A DNA stretch of 64,000 nt from positions 669,311 through 733,310 of the forward strand of contig LSRX01000180.1 in the NCBI GenBank assembly GCA_001939145.1. The letters run 5' to 3'. Below the pieces are notes generated by a model, which worked only from the letters and a program-made list of their open reading frames with translations, had not been told where the DNA came from and did not search any database. Source of the DNA: Symbiodinium microadriaticum. Its lineage: Eukaryota; Sar; Dinophyceae; Suessiales; Symbiodiniaceae. The translations under genes were made by a program, and so were the position numbers. This document shows, piece by piece, positions 1 through 8,800 of this stretch (position 1 is the first letter of the stretch; each line of letters starts with the position of its first letter).

Positions 1-97
1 GGGGTTTAGGGGGTTTTTGGGGGTTTGGGGTTTGGGGTTTAGGGGGTTTAGGGTTTAGTACGCGTTTAAGGGTTTTTAGGGTTTAGGGTTCAGGGGC
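1..97 (+). repeat. Degenerate telomere-like TTTAGGG array
   Basis: G-rich run of imperfect TTTAGGG units with expanded G and T tracts. TTTAGGG is the telomere repeat of plants and dinoflagellates. The variation and the following unique sequence suggest an interstitial, decayed array, although it does sit at the window edge. Confidence 0.6.
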
Positions 98-387
98 TCT
101 TTTTCGGGTTCCCCCCTGACAGTTTCCGTAGGGGCCACTAGAAGGGTTGCCACAAGGGTACTATCAGGGCCTACGTCAGGTTTTTGTTCAGGCTTCTGCG
201 CCTCACAGTCGTTCTGGTAGCTAAGGCATGCACATCAGGGCTCCTTACAAGGACTACCAGACCCTACACCCTGCTGGTGTTTGAACATACACTCCGATGC
301 GAAGGGTGCGATACCCACGGCTTGATTGGATGTCGGATCTGGGGGGGGGGGTGCTCAGGCTTTTTTGTTGTATGGAGCCTTGCTGTC

Positions 388-1575
388 TCACGCTTCGGGC
401 TGCATCTCACTGCCAAAGTGGCAAGTGAAGGGCCCAGAGACCTCGTCTACGGGGAAGGATGCTAGCCACTCGCCGGCCGAAGGCGCGATGTCCATGACAT
501 CCTTCTTCTGCAGTGTAGTGTTGTACTCATACATGACCACACCAGGCCACACATCGCAGTTCAAGATCGACTGAAGGATGCTGTCCCATTTGGCATCTCG
601 CCGGCGGTACATCACCCGGATGTCATTGCTAAGAAGTGCGGCAGACAGGGCGAAGCTGGAGAAGGAGAGGACCAGGTTCTGTGCCTGAAGCAGCGAGCCA
701 AAATCCTCTACCAGCGACTCCCCGGTACTGCGACTCAGATTGAGATGGTGCTTTCGCCCAAACTCGACCAGCCAGCTGTCGCAAGCAGCCGTGCTTCTCT
801 GTCTTTCAGACTTTCGCTTTGCAACCACCAAAACGTTCCTGAACCCATGGTCCAGGATGATTCTCTGGTACATGCTGCAGGGGGGCTGGCCCCACTCGAA
901 CTTGGCGTGGTCCTTGATGTCGTCGGCCCGCAGGTGGATCGTCAGGCGGCCCGCGCCTTCGGCTTGCCTACTTGGTGCATGGACGAGCTCCGCCAATCGC
1001 TGGCCTAGGTAAGGCACAACGAAGGCCTGCATTACGTAGCGATGATGCCAGGCAGGGACCCGTCGACAATGGCTAAAGTACCACTTGTGCGAGAAGTCAG
1101 AAGGGCAGCTGCTGGGAGTTGTTAGCTTGCCATGCTCGGTGGTTCTAAGCAGCAGCCTCTCAGGCATGTTCAGGAGGCCCTTTTGCTCCTGGTATCCCTC
1201 CTCTAGGTGTTTGGGAAACCTGACCATGGGTGTATGGCAGAAGAAAGCTGCGACCAAGGCATGGCTCACCTGGAAGTAATTGTTTCCAATCCGGCCGTTC
1301 CATTCCGTGACCTGCAGCTCGGATGGGCACCGGACGCTGCCACGCTCGAGGGCAAGCTGCCATTGGTAGACATCAGGCTCGAGCGAATGTATGTCGACGA
1401 GAGTCTGGGAAGCCGAGTGCCGTGCCGGTGGCCCCATGGCAGCCTGCGAGCCGTACTGCAACAAGCTGGCGGCATCCGTGTGCAACGAGCAGTTGCTGCC
1501 TTCGCACGTAGACACAAGAAGGCTCGCTATGAGCATGCATACCAAGCCCTGCTGGGTGGAAGCTCGCACCAGCAT
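388..1575 (-). CDS. GT11/fucosyltransferase-like glycosyltransferase, intronless
   Basis: The open frame runs from 1779 to the stop at 388 (463 codons). I prefer the internal Met at 1575 because a signal-peptide or membrane-anchor-like stretch follows at once (MLVRASTQQGLVCMLIASLL), giving about 395 residues with a secretory or Golgi-type N-terminus. Three segments fit the alpha-1,2-fucosyltransferase (GT11) pattern, in order: GRIGNNYFQ (residues 162-170 of the long frame; family G-G-x-G-N-Q-x-F-Q), HLRADD (282-287; family H-x-R-R-G-D) and SFSSFALSAALLS (372-384; family S-x-S-S-F-S-W-W-A). The HxRxGD-like Arg would bind the nucleotide-sugar phosphates. Expected role: transfer of fucose or another sugar in the Golgi. 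The weak match leaves a related GT-B family possible. No intron is needed, which could mean a retroposed gene. Fold fairly sure, substrate unknown. Confidence 0.6.
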   Translation of the reverse strand: MLVRASTQQGLVCMLIASLLVSTCEGSNCSLHTDAASLLQYGSQAAMGPPARHSASQTLVDIHSLEPDVYQWQLALERGSVRCPSELQVTEWNGRIGNNYFQVSHALVAAFFCHTPMVRFPKHLEEGYQEQKGLLNMPERLLLRTTEHGKLTTPSSCPSDFSHKWYFSHCRRVPAWHHRYVMQAFVVPYLGQRLAELVHAPSRQAEGAGRLTIHLRADDIKDHAKFEWGQPPCSMYQRIILDHGFRNVLVVAKRKSERQRSTAACDSWLVEFGRKHHLNLSRSTGESLVEDFGSLLQAQNLVLSFSSFALSAALLSNDIRVMYRRRDAKWDSILQSILNCDVWPGVVMYEYNTTLQKKDVMDIAPSAGEWLASFPVDEVSGPFTCHFGSEMQPEA

Positions 1576-2425
1576 GGCCAGCCTCAAACACTCGGATCCA
1601 TGCAGTGCCGTCTGCAGCCGGCCCACGGCATTGATGCAGACCCTAAACCTTACGAACCAAGAACCCGAATCAACCTGGCGCAGGTATCTACACAACTCTT
1701 TGACGAAAGCTCGCAAAAGGAGGCGCCAGAAGTGCCAAGAGCTGCTGCAGACGGCACAGGCGGAGTACGGTATCGACAAAAAGAACTACACTTGACTGAG
1801 TCAAAAAGGGCCGAAATGAACGAGAGCACAGAACCGAATGTGAGCAAGACAAGCGCGACATATGATGTTCACACGCTGCCGATCGCATAAACATAACGAG
1901 CCTCACAGGAATTCCCAAAAGCTAACCCTGAACCGTAGCTCACACCGAGGAGCGCCGTTCTGAAGAGCGACGGATTCCCAAGCGCCTTAGCTAAGCGCAA
2001 CCCGAGGCAGGAGATCGAGTAGTTGTTCTTGGGCCGCGTCATCTTCAGTAGCTGGGGCCTAGTCGCAACTGGTTCTCAGCGGTGTCCTTAAAGCCGCTTC
2101 CAGTTTTGAGCCCGGCAGGCAGCGTGACCGAGAGCTCGAGGCTTTTGCACGTGGCTTCGGATGCTTGCCTGCTCACAATGAGGGCTTCAGGGCTGGCAAG
2201 TGCTCAGAACCTCGTGGAGCAGGATAAATGGCGCCACGGTGCCATGGAGAGCCCCAGGGAGCCCCCATCTGACATGCCCATCACTGCGATGTTGCTGCCA
2301 TTTATCGGCACCTGGCGGCCTGGGGCCGGGGGCGGCTGACGGAAACTGGGTTTCGTCAGCTTCGCTGACGGCCCAAGCAAAGAGCAGTGGCTTTGCAAGC
2401 CACCTGAGGTGGCATTTAGTCTTGG

Positions 2426-2653
2426 TTAGATGCTATCACAGTTAAGATCCCTGAACTCAGAACCAAATGCGAGACGGTTCAAAAATCCTTCATCAGCCGG
2501 GCTGCAGACCTCGCCCATGGCGAACTGGATAAAGTCCATGTCCTCGTCGGAGAGCAGAACAACAGAAGACGCTTCAGCTCTCTGTAAACGTTTCGGTGTC
2601 TTCGGAATGCCGGGTCTTTTTCGAACTGTATAAACCTGTACGAACACTTGCAA
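2426..2653 (-). CDS. Coding-like exon candidate, unrecognised
   Basis: Open minus-strand segment with protein-like composition, including the acidic stretch LLSDEDMDFIQFAMGEVCSP. I do not recognise a family. Splice-like sites can be placed at either end but none is decisive. The surrounding 1.8-3.7 kb shows nothing else recognisable. Confidence 0.22.
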   Translation of the reverse strand: MQVFVQVYTVRKRPGIPKTPKRLQRAEASSVVLLSDEDMDFIQFAMGEVCSPADEGFLNRLAFGSEFRDLNCDSI

Positions 2654-3029
2654 CGGTCATCGTTTTGTTAAGCATGGTGGTCTTGATAGCTTGAAGACTG
2701 CTTGAAGTAAGGCCACCCAGCCATGCGGGTGTGTAGGACCTTGGCTAGCGGGGCGTCGAAGGTTCAGATGCCAGCCTTCGTGCAGGGAGGTTCAAGGCTT
2801 CGTCTGGTCTTTTAGGGAGTTTAGACTCTATAGCACTCGGACAGTCTAGGCGAGGATAGCTCAACACCGCTCGGACATCCCTCAGGTGAGATCAACCGAT
2901 TTGCCACCTCTAACGAAACATCCTTAATACTCATATTTATGCGTGTGCATGTACATACGCATGCATATACAAACGTGCACACGTATTTAAATATGAAGCA
3001 CTGAAACATGTTATCAAGCTTGAGTTTGA

Positions 3030-3068
3030 CACACACACACACATATATATATATACACACACACTACA
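3030..3068. repeat. (AC)n/(AT)n microsatellite
   Basis: Alternating AC, then AT, then AC dinucleotides. Open frames crossing it are low-complexity artefacts. Confidence 0.9.
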
Positions 3069-3689
3069 CACATGTATCGTGCACGTCGGGGCTAGGGCCT
3101 CGGAGCTCAACACATCCTTCGAAGGACCGGCCTGACGCTGCCCTGTGAGCAAGTAGTCCCAGGTCGGGCCACGAGACTCGGGGATCAGAATAGCGATGCC
3201 ATGGCGCTGGGCATCGCGCTGCCATCGCTCCTGGCTGCCGAAAGCGCTTCCTCTTTTTTTTTAATCGGCGCCTTCAGAGCACTCTACCATTGGACTCCGC
3301 TCTCGCGAGTTGGCGACTCCGCTGGTCGGACATCGATTGCAACCGGCATCAGCAGCAAAGTTTCTCTTCCGTAGGCTAGGCTATGCATGCCACTCACCAC
3401 GGCATCCCGACGTCATCCCGAGGCTTCAACCTCTTAGTCGTAGCAGAAGAGCTTTTCGAGTCAACTTTCTTGAGCGGATTGAATAAACTTCTTCATCAAT
3501 ATTGATATTGGGAGTATAGCGAAAGATGATCCTAAACCTTGGCTCGGCGCTCGACCACGACCAACCCCAACAATCCGAGGTGCTGTGAAGGACAGGAAGT
3601 CCCAATCCATCGGCCTGTTCCAGGCTGTTTCGCACTTTGCGGCGGCGGTGGGAAAACAGCGCCACCGTCAGTGGAAGCAGTCGAAAAAG

Positions 3690-3744
3690 TGGAGCAGAAG
3701 CAGTCGTAGTAGTAGTCGTCGTCGTGGTGGTAGTAGGTTTCGTA

Positions 3745-3825
<81 letters not shown>

Positions 3826-3950
3826 GAGCAGCAGTAGTCGTCGTAGTCGTCGTAGTCGTCGTCGTCGTAGTACTGTAGTCGTTGTAGTAGTAGTGGTGGC
3901 AGTAGCTGCATTGGTGGTGGTGGTGGTGGTGGTGGTGGTGGTGGTGGTGT
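3690..3950. repeat. Trinucleotide array (GTA/GTC/GTG)n abutting the retrotransposon
   Basis: Long GTA run, then GTC-rich and GTG runs that stop exactly where the 3' LTR begins. Predicted poly-Tyr, poly-Leu, poly-Thr and poly-Val frames here are shadows of the repeat. The array beyond the other LTR is of the complementary type, so the two flanks do not form one interrupted repeat. Confidence 0.9.
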
Positions 3951-4247
3951 AGTTGAACTTGGCAGCGTCCGAAGGATCATGATAAAGCTCAACTTGCCTC
4001 TGCAACGCATCTCGTCCTTTTGCTTCTGCGCGTCTCATGGCTCAAGGAATGGATTCACGAGTGATCTTTACAAGTATGCACAGTGCAAAATGCAGTCAAG
4101 GAAAGCCTTCTAGGCGGAGGTCCAAAAGTATCTGCACAAGACCCAATTGACTTCAAACACGTGTGATGTACCTCGAGGCTCGAGAGTCAAAGGCAGCAAC
4201 CAGACAAAGTACCTGAGCGGGCATGTAGGCTGCTCTACTTCTCAACT
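3951..4247 (-). repeat. 3' LTR of the copia element
   Basis: 297 bp, identical base for base to 14956-15252. On the plus strand it begins AGTTGA and ends TCAACT, a perfect 6-bp terminal inverted repeat in place of the usual TG...CA. It contains the first 29 codons of gag, so a short duplicate frame (from 4038) runs out into the adjacent trinucleotide array. Confidence 0.93.
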
Positions 4248-4302
4248 CGGGTTGTATGTGCTTAAGCTATGCTTAGATTGTTGCATGCCTCGACCGAGCT
4301 TC

Positions 4303-5850
4303 TCAAGATATCTTTCGTTTGGACATATGCACCTCGATTTCGTGTGCAATATCCCATCTGCCAGTCTCTGCGAGACTGCGTAGTGCGTCACGACAGATGA
4401 CACCTTTCGTCAGACCATCTGCCAACATGTCTCGTGTGTCGGTCCACACAATTGCAGACAGACTCGTATTCAGAAACTCTCGCAGCTTCAGTAAATGGAG
4501 CAGACACGCTTGATCTGTACATTTGACTTCGTCACTCACTGCTCCACTCACAACAGATTTGGCATCAAGGATGAGCCACAACTTAAGCGCATGCTCACCG
4601 CGATCCTGCAACTCAACAAGCTGTGTGGGACTCATGTTGCCCATCAGGACCTCGGTGAGAGCTGCATTGATTGTCATCGCCAATCCGGTCAGATCAAGGG
4701 CAGAGAACAGCTCTGCAGCGTAAGTGCTTCTGCAGATTCTACTTTGTTTCTTTGACACAACCTCCAGGACTTGAAGTTTGTTCAAGCCTCGCTGCACTCC
4801 GTCACGGCTGGTCAAAGCTACAATGCCGCTGCGAATGGCGGTGTGTTCTTGACCCTCACCCTTGAAACTAGAATCCGAAATGGCAACAAGAGACCATGGA
4901 CCATCAACCTTGTGATACACCATATCAAGAGGCTTAACCTTGACATACTTCAACAACCGATTCAAGTTACACACATCAAGGATGGTGGGAGCCTGCATCT
5001 TCCGTTGAAGAGCGGCTACGAACACGGCAATGTCTGGACGGGTCTGAACGACCCAAGCGATGCCTCCAAGCAAAGACCTAAACTTATTATGAACTTCCTC
5101 CGAAACTACGGTCTTAGAATTTTGCAATTTAAGATCCTGATCTGCTATAGGACGAAGTTCATTGACATAGTGTTGCTGTGAGACACGACGACTGCCATCC
5201 TGCATCAAAGTATGCTTCAAGCCTAAGTGCTCAAAATTGTCTTGCTCCAACTTTAACTGATCAAAATGACGTTCGAGAATTTTCAAGGCTCGTCTTATCT
5301 CTGTTTCTACGCCACTCAGTTTCAAGTCGTCAACATGTACACTTAAAATCAGAACAAGAACTTTGTTTTCGTGTCGTACGTATAATTGCTCATCGGTTTG
5401 AATGGCCTTCAGACCGATTTCGCCAAGAACTCGGCGCAGCGCCTTGCCCCACAACCTCGGAGCGTCTTTAAGACCGAAGCCTGGCTTCTGCATATCCAGA
5501 CATTCGGCAGCAGGGTCAAACGTCTCCATGTCTGGCAGGGTTCGTAACAATTCCAGACTGCCTGGCGGTAGATCAAGTTGAACTTGACGTAGCACGGCAT
5601 CTTCACCAGAGTCATACAATTCTTTAAAGCTTAGACCTCTTAAAAATGCCTCGCTGACATCTGCCGAATAAATCGGCCAACCCATCTGTACGGCAAGAAC
5701 TATTACTAAACGCTGGCCCCACCTGGTAGTGGTACTCGCGTAGCTGCTCACTTGTTGCAAGTCGCGGAAGCCTTGGACAACCATACGTGCCTTAACCTGC
5801 CTAGTCTTATCTATAATTTTCCATTTCAAGACCCAACGACTGGACAAATA
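4303..5850 (-). CDS. Pol polyprotein part 2: reverse transcriptase and RNase H (ORF C)
   Basis: The listed frame opens at 5934, but protein similarity only begins at SSRWVLKWK near 5848. ORF B ends in the matching upstream residues (WRRVPRAECRNI), so one protein has been split by a -1 shift. Numbered from the Met at 5934, motifs are: SADVSEAFLRG (Asp92, catalytic motif A), GFGLKDAPRLWGKAL (motif B), and SVHVDDL (Asp202-Asp203; the copia YVDD box with His for Tyr). RNase H residues are Asp354 (ISDSSF), Glu408 (STYAAELF), Asp457 (LILDAKS) and Asp506 (DTRDMLADGLTKG). The stop at 4303 leaves about 55 bp before the 3' LTR. A one-base deletion or a sequencing error in the short T run at 5851 would explain the split. 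Confidence 0.9.
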   Translation of the reverse strand, partial: YLSSRWVLKWKIIDKTRQVKARMVVQGFRDLQQVSSYASTTTRWGQRLVIVLAVQMGWPIYSADVSEAFLRGLSFKELYDSGEDAVLRQVQLDLPPGSLELLRTLPDMETFDPAAECLDMQKPGFGLKDAPRLWGKALRRVLGEIGLKAIQTDEQLYVRHENKVLVLILSVHVDDLKLSGVETEIRRALKILERHFDQLKLEQDNFEHLGLKHTLMQDGSRRVSQQHYVNELRPIADQDLKLQNSKTVVSEEVHNKFRSLLGGIAWVVQTRPDIAVFVAALQRKMQAPTILDVCNLNRLLKYVKVKPLDMVYHKVDGPWSLVAISDSSFKGEGQEHTAIRSGIVALTSRDGVQRGLNKLQVLEVVSKKQSRICRSTYAAELFSALDLTGLAMTINAALTEVLMGNMSPTQLVELQDRGEHALKLWLILDAKSVVSGAVSDEVKCTDQACLLHLLKLREFLNTSLSAIVWTDTRDMLADGLTKGVICRDALRSLAETGRWDIAHEIEVHMSKRKIS

Positions 5851-8800
5851 TTTCGGCACTCGGCTCTTGGCACACGTCTCCAAGCGCCATGTCGATGCCA
5901 GCGTGCTAGTTCCTTTAGCATAGAAGATCGGCACAGCTCTGCATTAGCCAATGCCTCTTGTCGAGATAAGATATTGTGCGTTCGTTCGATAACGGCTTCG
6001 TCGGTACCGTATTCAAACACCAACAACTCATCCGGCTCGACATTTGCAGGATTTGCCGACAAGTATCTGGCACTGCAAGCATTGAAAGCAATACTGGGAT
6101 CTTCTGCTTCTAGCTCGATTACATCAAACACAAACGCCGATTCAGGAGCTTCGTCACTTACCACCTGCGGCGCGCGACTCGCATAGCGTGAAAACAACTG
6201 CTCGGCAGCCTCTGGCATTACATCGGCACTCTCCTCATCACCTTCAACACAAGTTGCTTCTGAAGGAGTGAAGATATCGAACCGCTCAACCTGGCTCGAC
6301 TCTGCGTTGTTTGGGCGATCCGCAATTTCTAGCTGTCTGCGCCTCTGCCGTTGAGTGACCTGTGCTGTCACATCTCTAAGTTGAGGCAACGAAGGCTCAT
6401 ACGGACCTCCCAGATTCGGAACATCATGAACAACTTGACGCAACGACGTCACAGTCTCTGCATCCGCACAGAAATACTGCACAAAAGCAGCACCTTGCAT
6501 ACCTGTGACCTTTTGCATGTTCAAATGTTGATTTCCTGGCATAAACGCATGGTACCAACATGACACATCACCTGGTGTCCACCAAAGGAGAAAGGAGTCG
6601 TCACACGCAACTGCAGGTAGCGATATGACTCCACTGCCGAAACGAAATGAAACAATTCCATCAAGATTTAGCGCACAAGAACCTACGTGAAGACCCGCTA
6701 ACAGAACCCTAGGGAATCTAGAATTACCTTCGCAGGCAATCCAAGCGTCCTTGGCTCTGAACCAGCCTACTCTAACGACATCTCCACGTAGATCCTCTGC
6801 TGCTTCACACAAGAAAGCGACAGGTGATTGTGAAGGCGGTTGAGAAAGGAAACACCAAAAGATAAGTGCTCTACGAACGTCTTGAGTTCGACAGATTATC
6901 AACCGGCCCTGCCACTTCACACCAATCTGCCCGTCACGGACAGAAGTCAAGTCTGTCACCGTAGCTGGCCCGAACCAACTATGTGCGTCTTTGGTTGTCG
7001 CACGACGATAAAATTCAACAGCGTCGCCCACCTGCAAGTCCAACAGTTCGCCTGGCATTCTAGACTTGCCACGGTCTGCGCGCTTCATCTTACTCTCTGC
7101 TGTTGCCTGAATCATGCTTTGAATGGCAATCTGCCTGACACGATCCGAGTCTCGATCATCAGGTGAATCACCGATTTCAGCATCAACGACTCCCAGCAAC
7201 GGCGGCGTTCTGCCGAAAACGGCCTCGAAGGGAGACGCCCCTCCGACTGCGAAGAGAGCATTCTTCGCATATACCGCTTCACCAAGAATGGCATCAAAGC
7301 TAATCCGAAGTCCTTCAGCAGTGCTCTGCTCTTCAAGCACATGTAACTGTCGTCTCAAAATAGCATGATGCCTCTCTACAATGGAAGCATGTTGCTCCTT
7401 GGCCAGCAGATGCAACTTGATTCCACGCGATTCAAGCAATGCTGCAGCTTCTGGTGACTGGAAGGCTCCCTCTTGGTCAGAGGTGATCCTGTTTGGAGGC
7501 CCGAACATGCCTACCCAGTGACTCATTACACCTTCCACAACATTGTCAAGATGCTTACTGGCGATTCGGCGTGCTACCGTGAAGCGAGTTGTGCGATCAA
7601 TCATGTGCAGAATGATCTTATCTCTGTAGAACAAGAGATCAACTTGGATTTCTTCGTTAAAGCGCGTTGTGACTGTTGCACTAGTCACCGTGCGTGGTCC
7701 CGGTCGGGTCCAATTCCGGCAAATATCACAAGTATCCACAATTTGCTGCACAAGCACCATAATTTCAGGAGAAACGCCAGCTGCAGTGAGTAGAGTCTTC
7801 ATGCGTTGTGCCGACGCATGAAACCATCTAATGTGCAACTTCCTCAATGCACGACGCACCACTCCTTCGCGAATTGAGCGAAGATCTTGCAATGCACGAC
7901 CCAGATCAAAAGACGTCCACCTGTCGGGATCTTCCGGCGGCGCATTGGCATCAGCACTAGCTGCCACCGGCGGCGCATTTGCACGAGCCATAGGCGCAGG
8001 CACTGCCGCTTCATGACCATCGCTACGTTCATCCGGACGTGCAGATTCACGTGCAGACGGTTCTACTGCGGCTACACCTGCACCTCCTTCATTGACCTGT
8101 GCCTCCGCATCGCGGTGACGCACTGCAGGATCAGACCCCGACGCTCGCGCGCGTCGCGCACGTAATGCTGGAACATCCTCTGGATGCGCTTCGCGACTGC
8201 CTACACTCCTTAAACCACCGCCACCGGCAGCGGCCGTAGGCTCAGCAGCTGCTGGCACGCGAACATCTCTTGGATGTCCCCCTTTTCTCTCTCGACCTAA
8301 ACCCTCAGGCATCACACGAGCAGTGTTCCACTGACACTCATCGTCTAACGTGTGAGTTGAATCCGTTCTAGGCTTATTGCGAAGACAGCCTGGACAAGAC
8401 CATTTAGAAGATTTAACCGTACGAAATTTACAGTTCTCAGATCGATCATGAGAGGGATGATCTTTGCGCTTATGCCATTTGCACCCAGGACACTGTTTGG
8501 ACTGTCCGGCGGCATAAACTTCGGAATGAGCGAAGCTGGCCATTAGACAATCAACAACACCTTCAGCCATCACGTCACACATCGATGATGACCACACCTG
8601 CGCTGTGGAATGCTCAAGATTGCCATAGTGAAACCCGCATCGTCCAGACTTGACCGGCGGGTTACCTCTGAATCTCCTCACCAGCAGCTCTGTTGAACTG
8701 ACAAGGTGTGTATCAAAATTAGACTCGCTCGCCTTTCGTCCAAACGCGTTTTGATCAAAATGACATTCATGCAAGGTATCGGACTTAACCTGACTTTGCC

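Noticed and set aside
4036-4045. TGGCTCAAG, the 3' part of the dinoflagellate spliced leader, also at 15041-15050
   Set aside because: Only nine bases match, it lies antisense to gag within the LTR, and the upstream CCGTAGCCATTT is missing. Probably chance.
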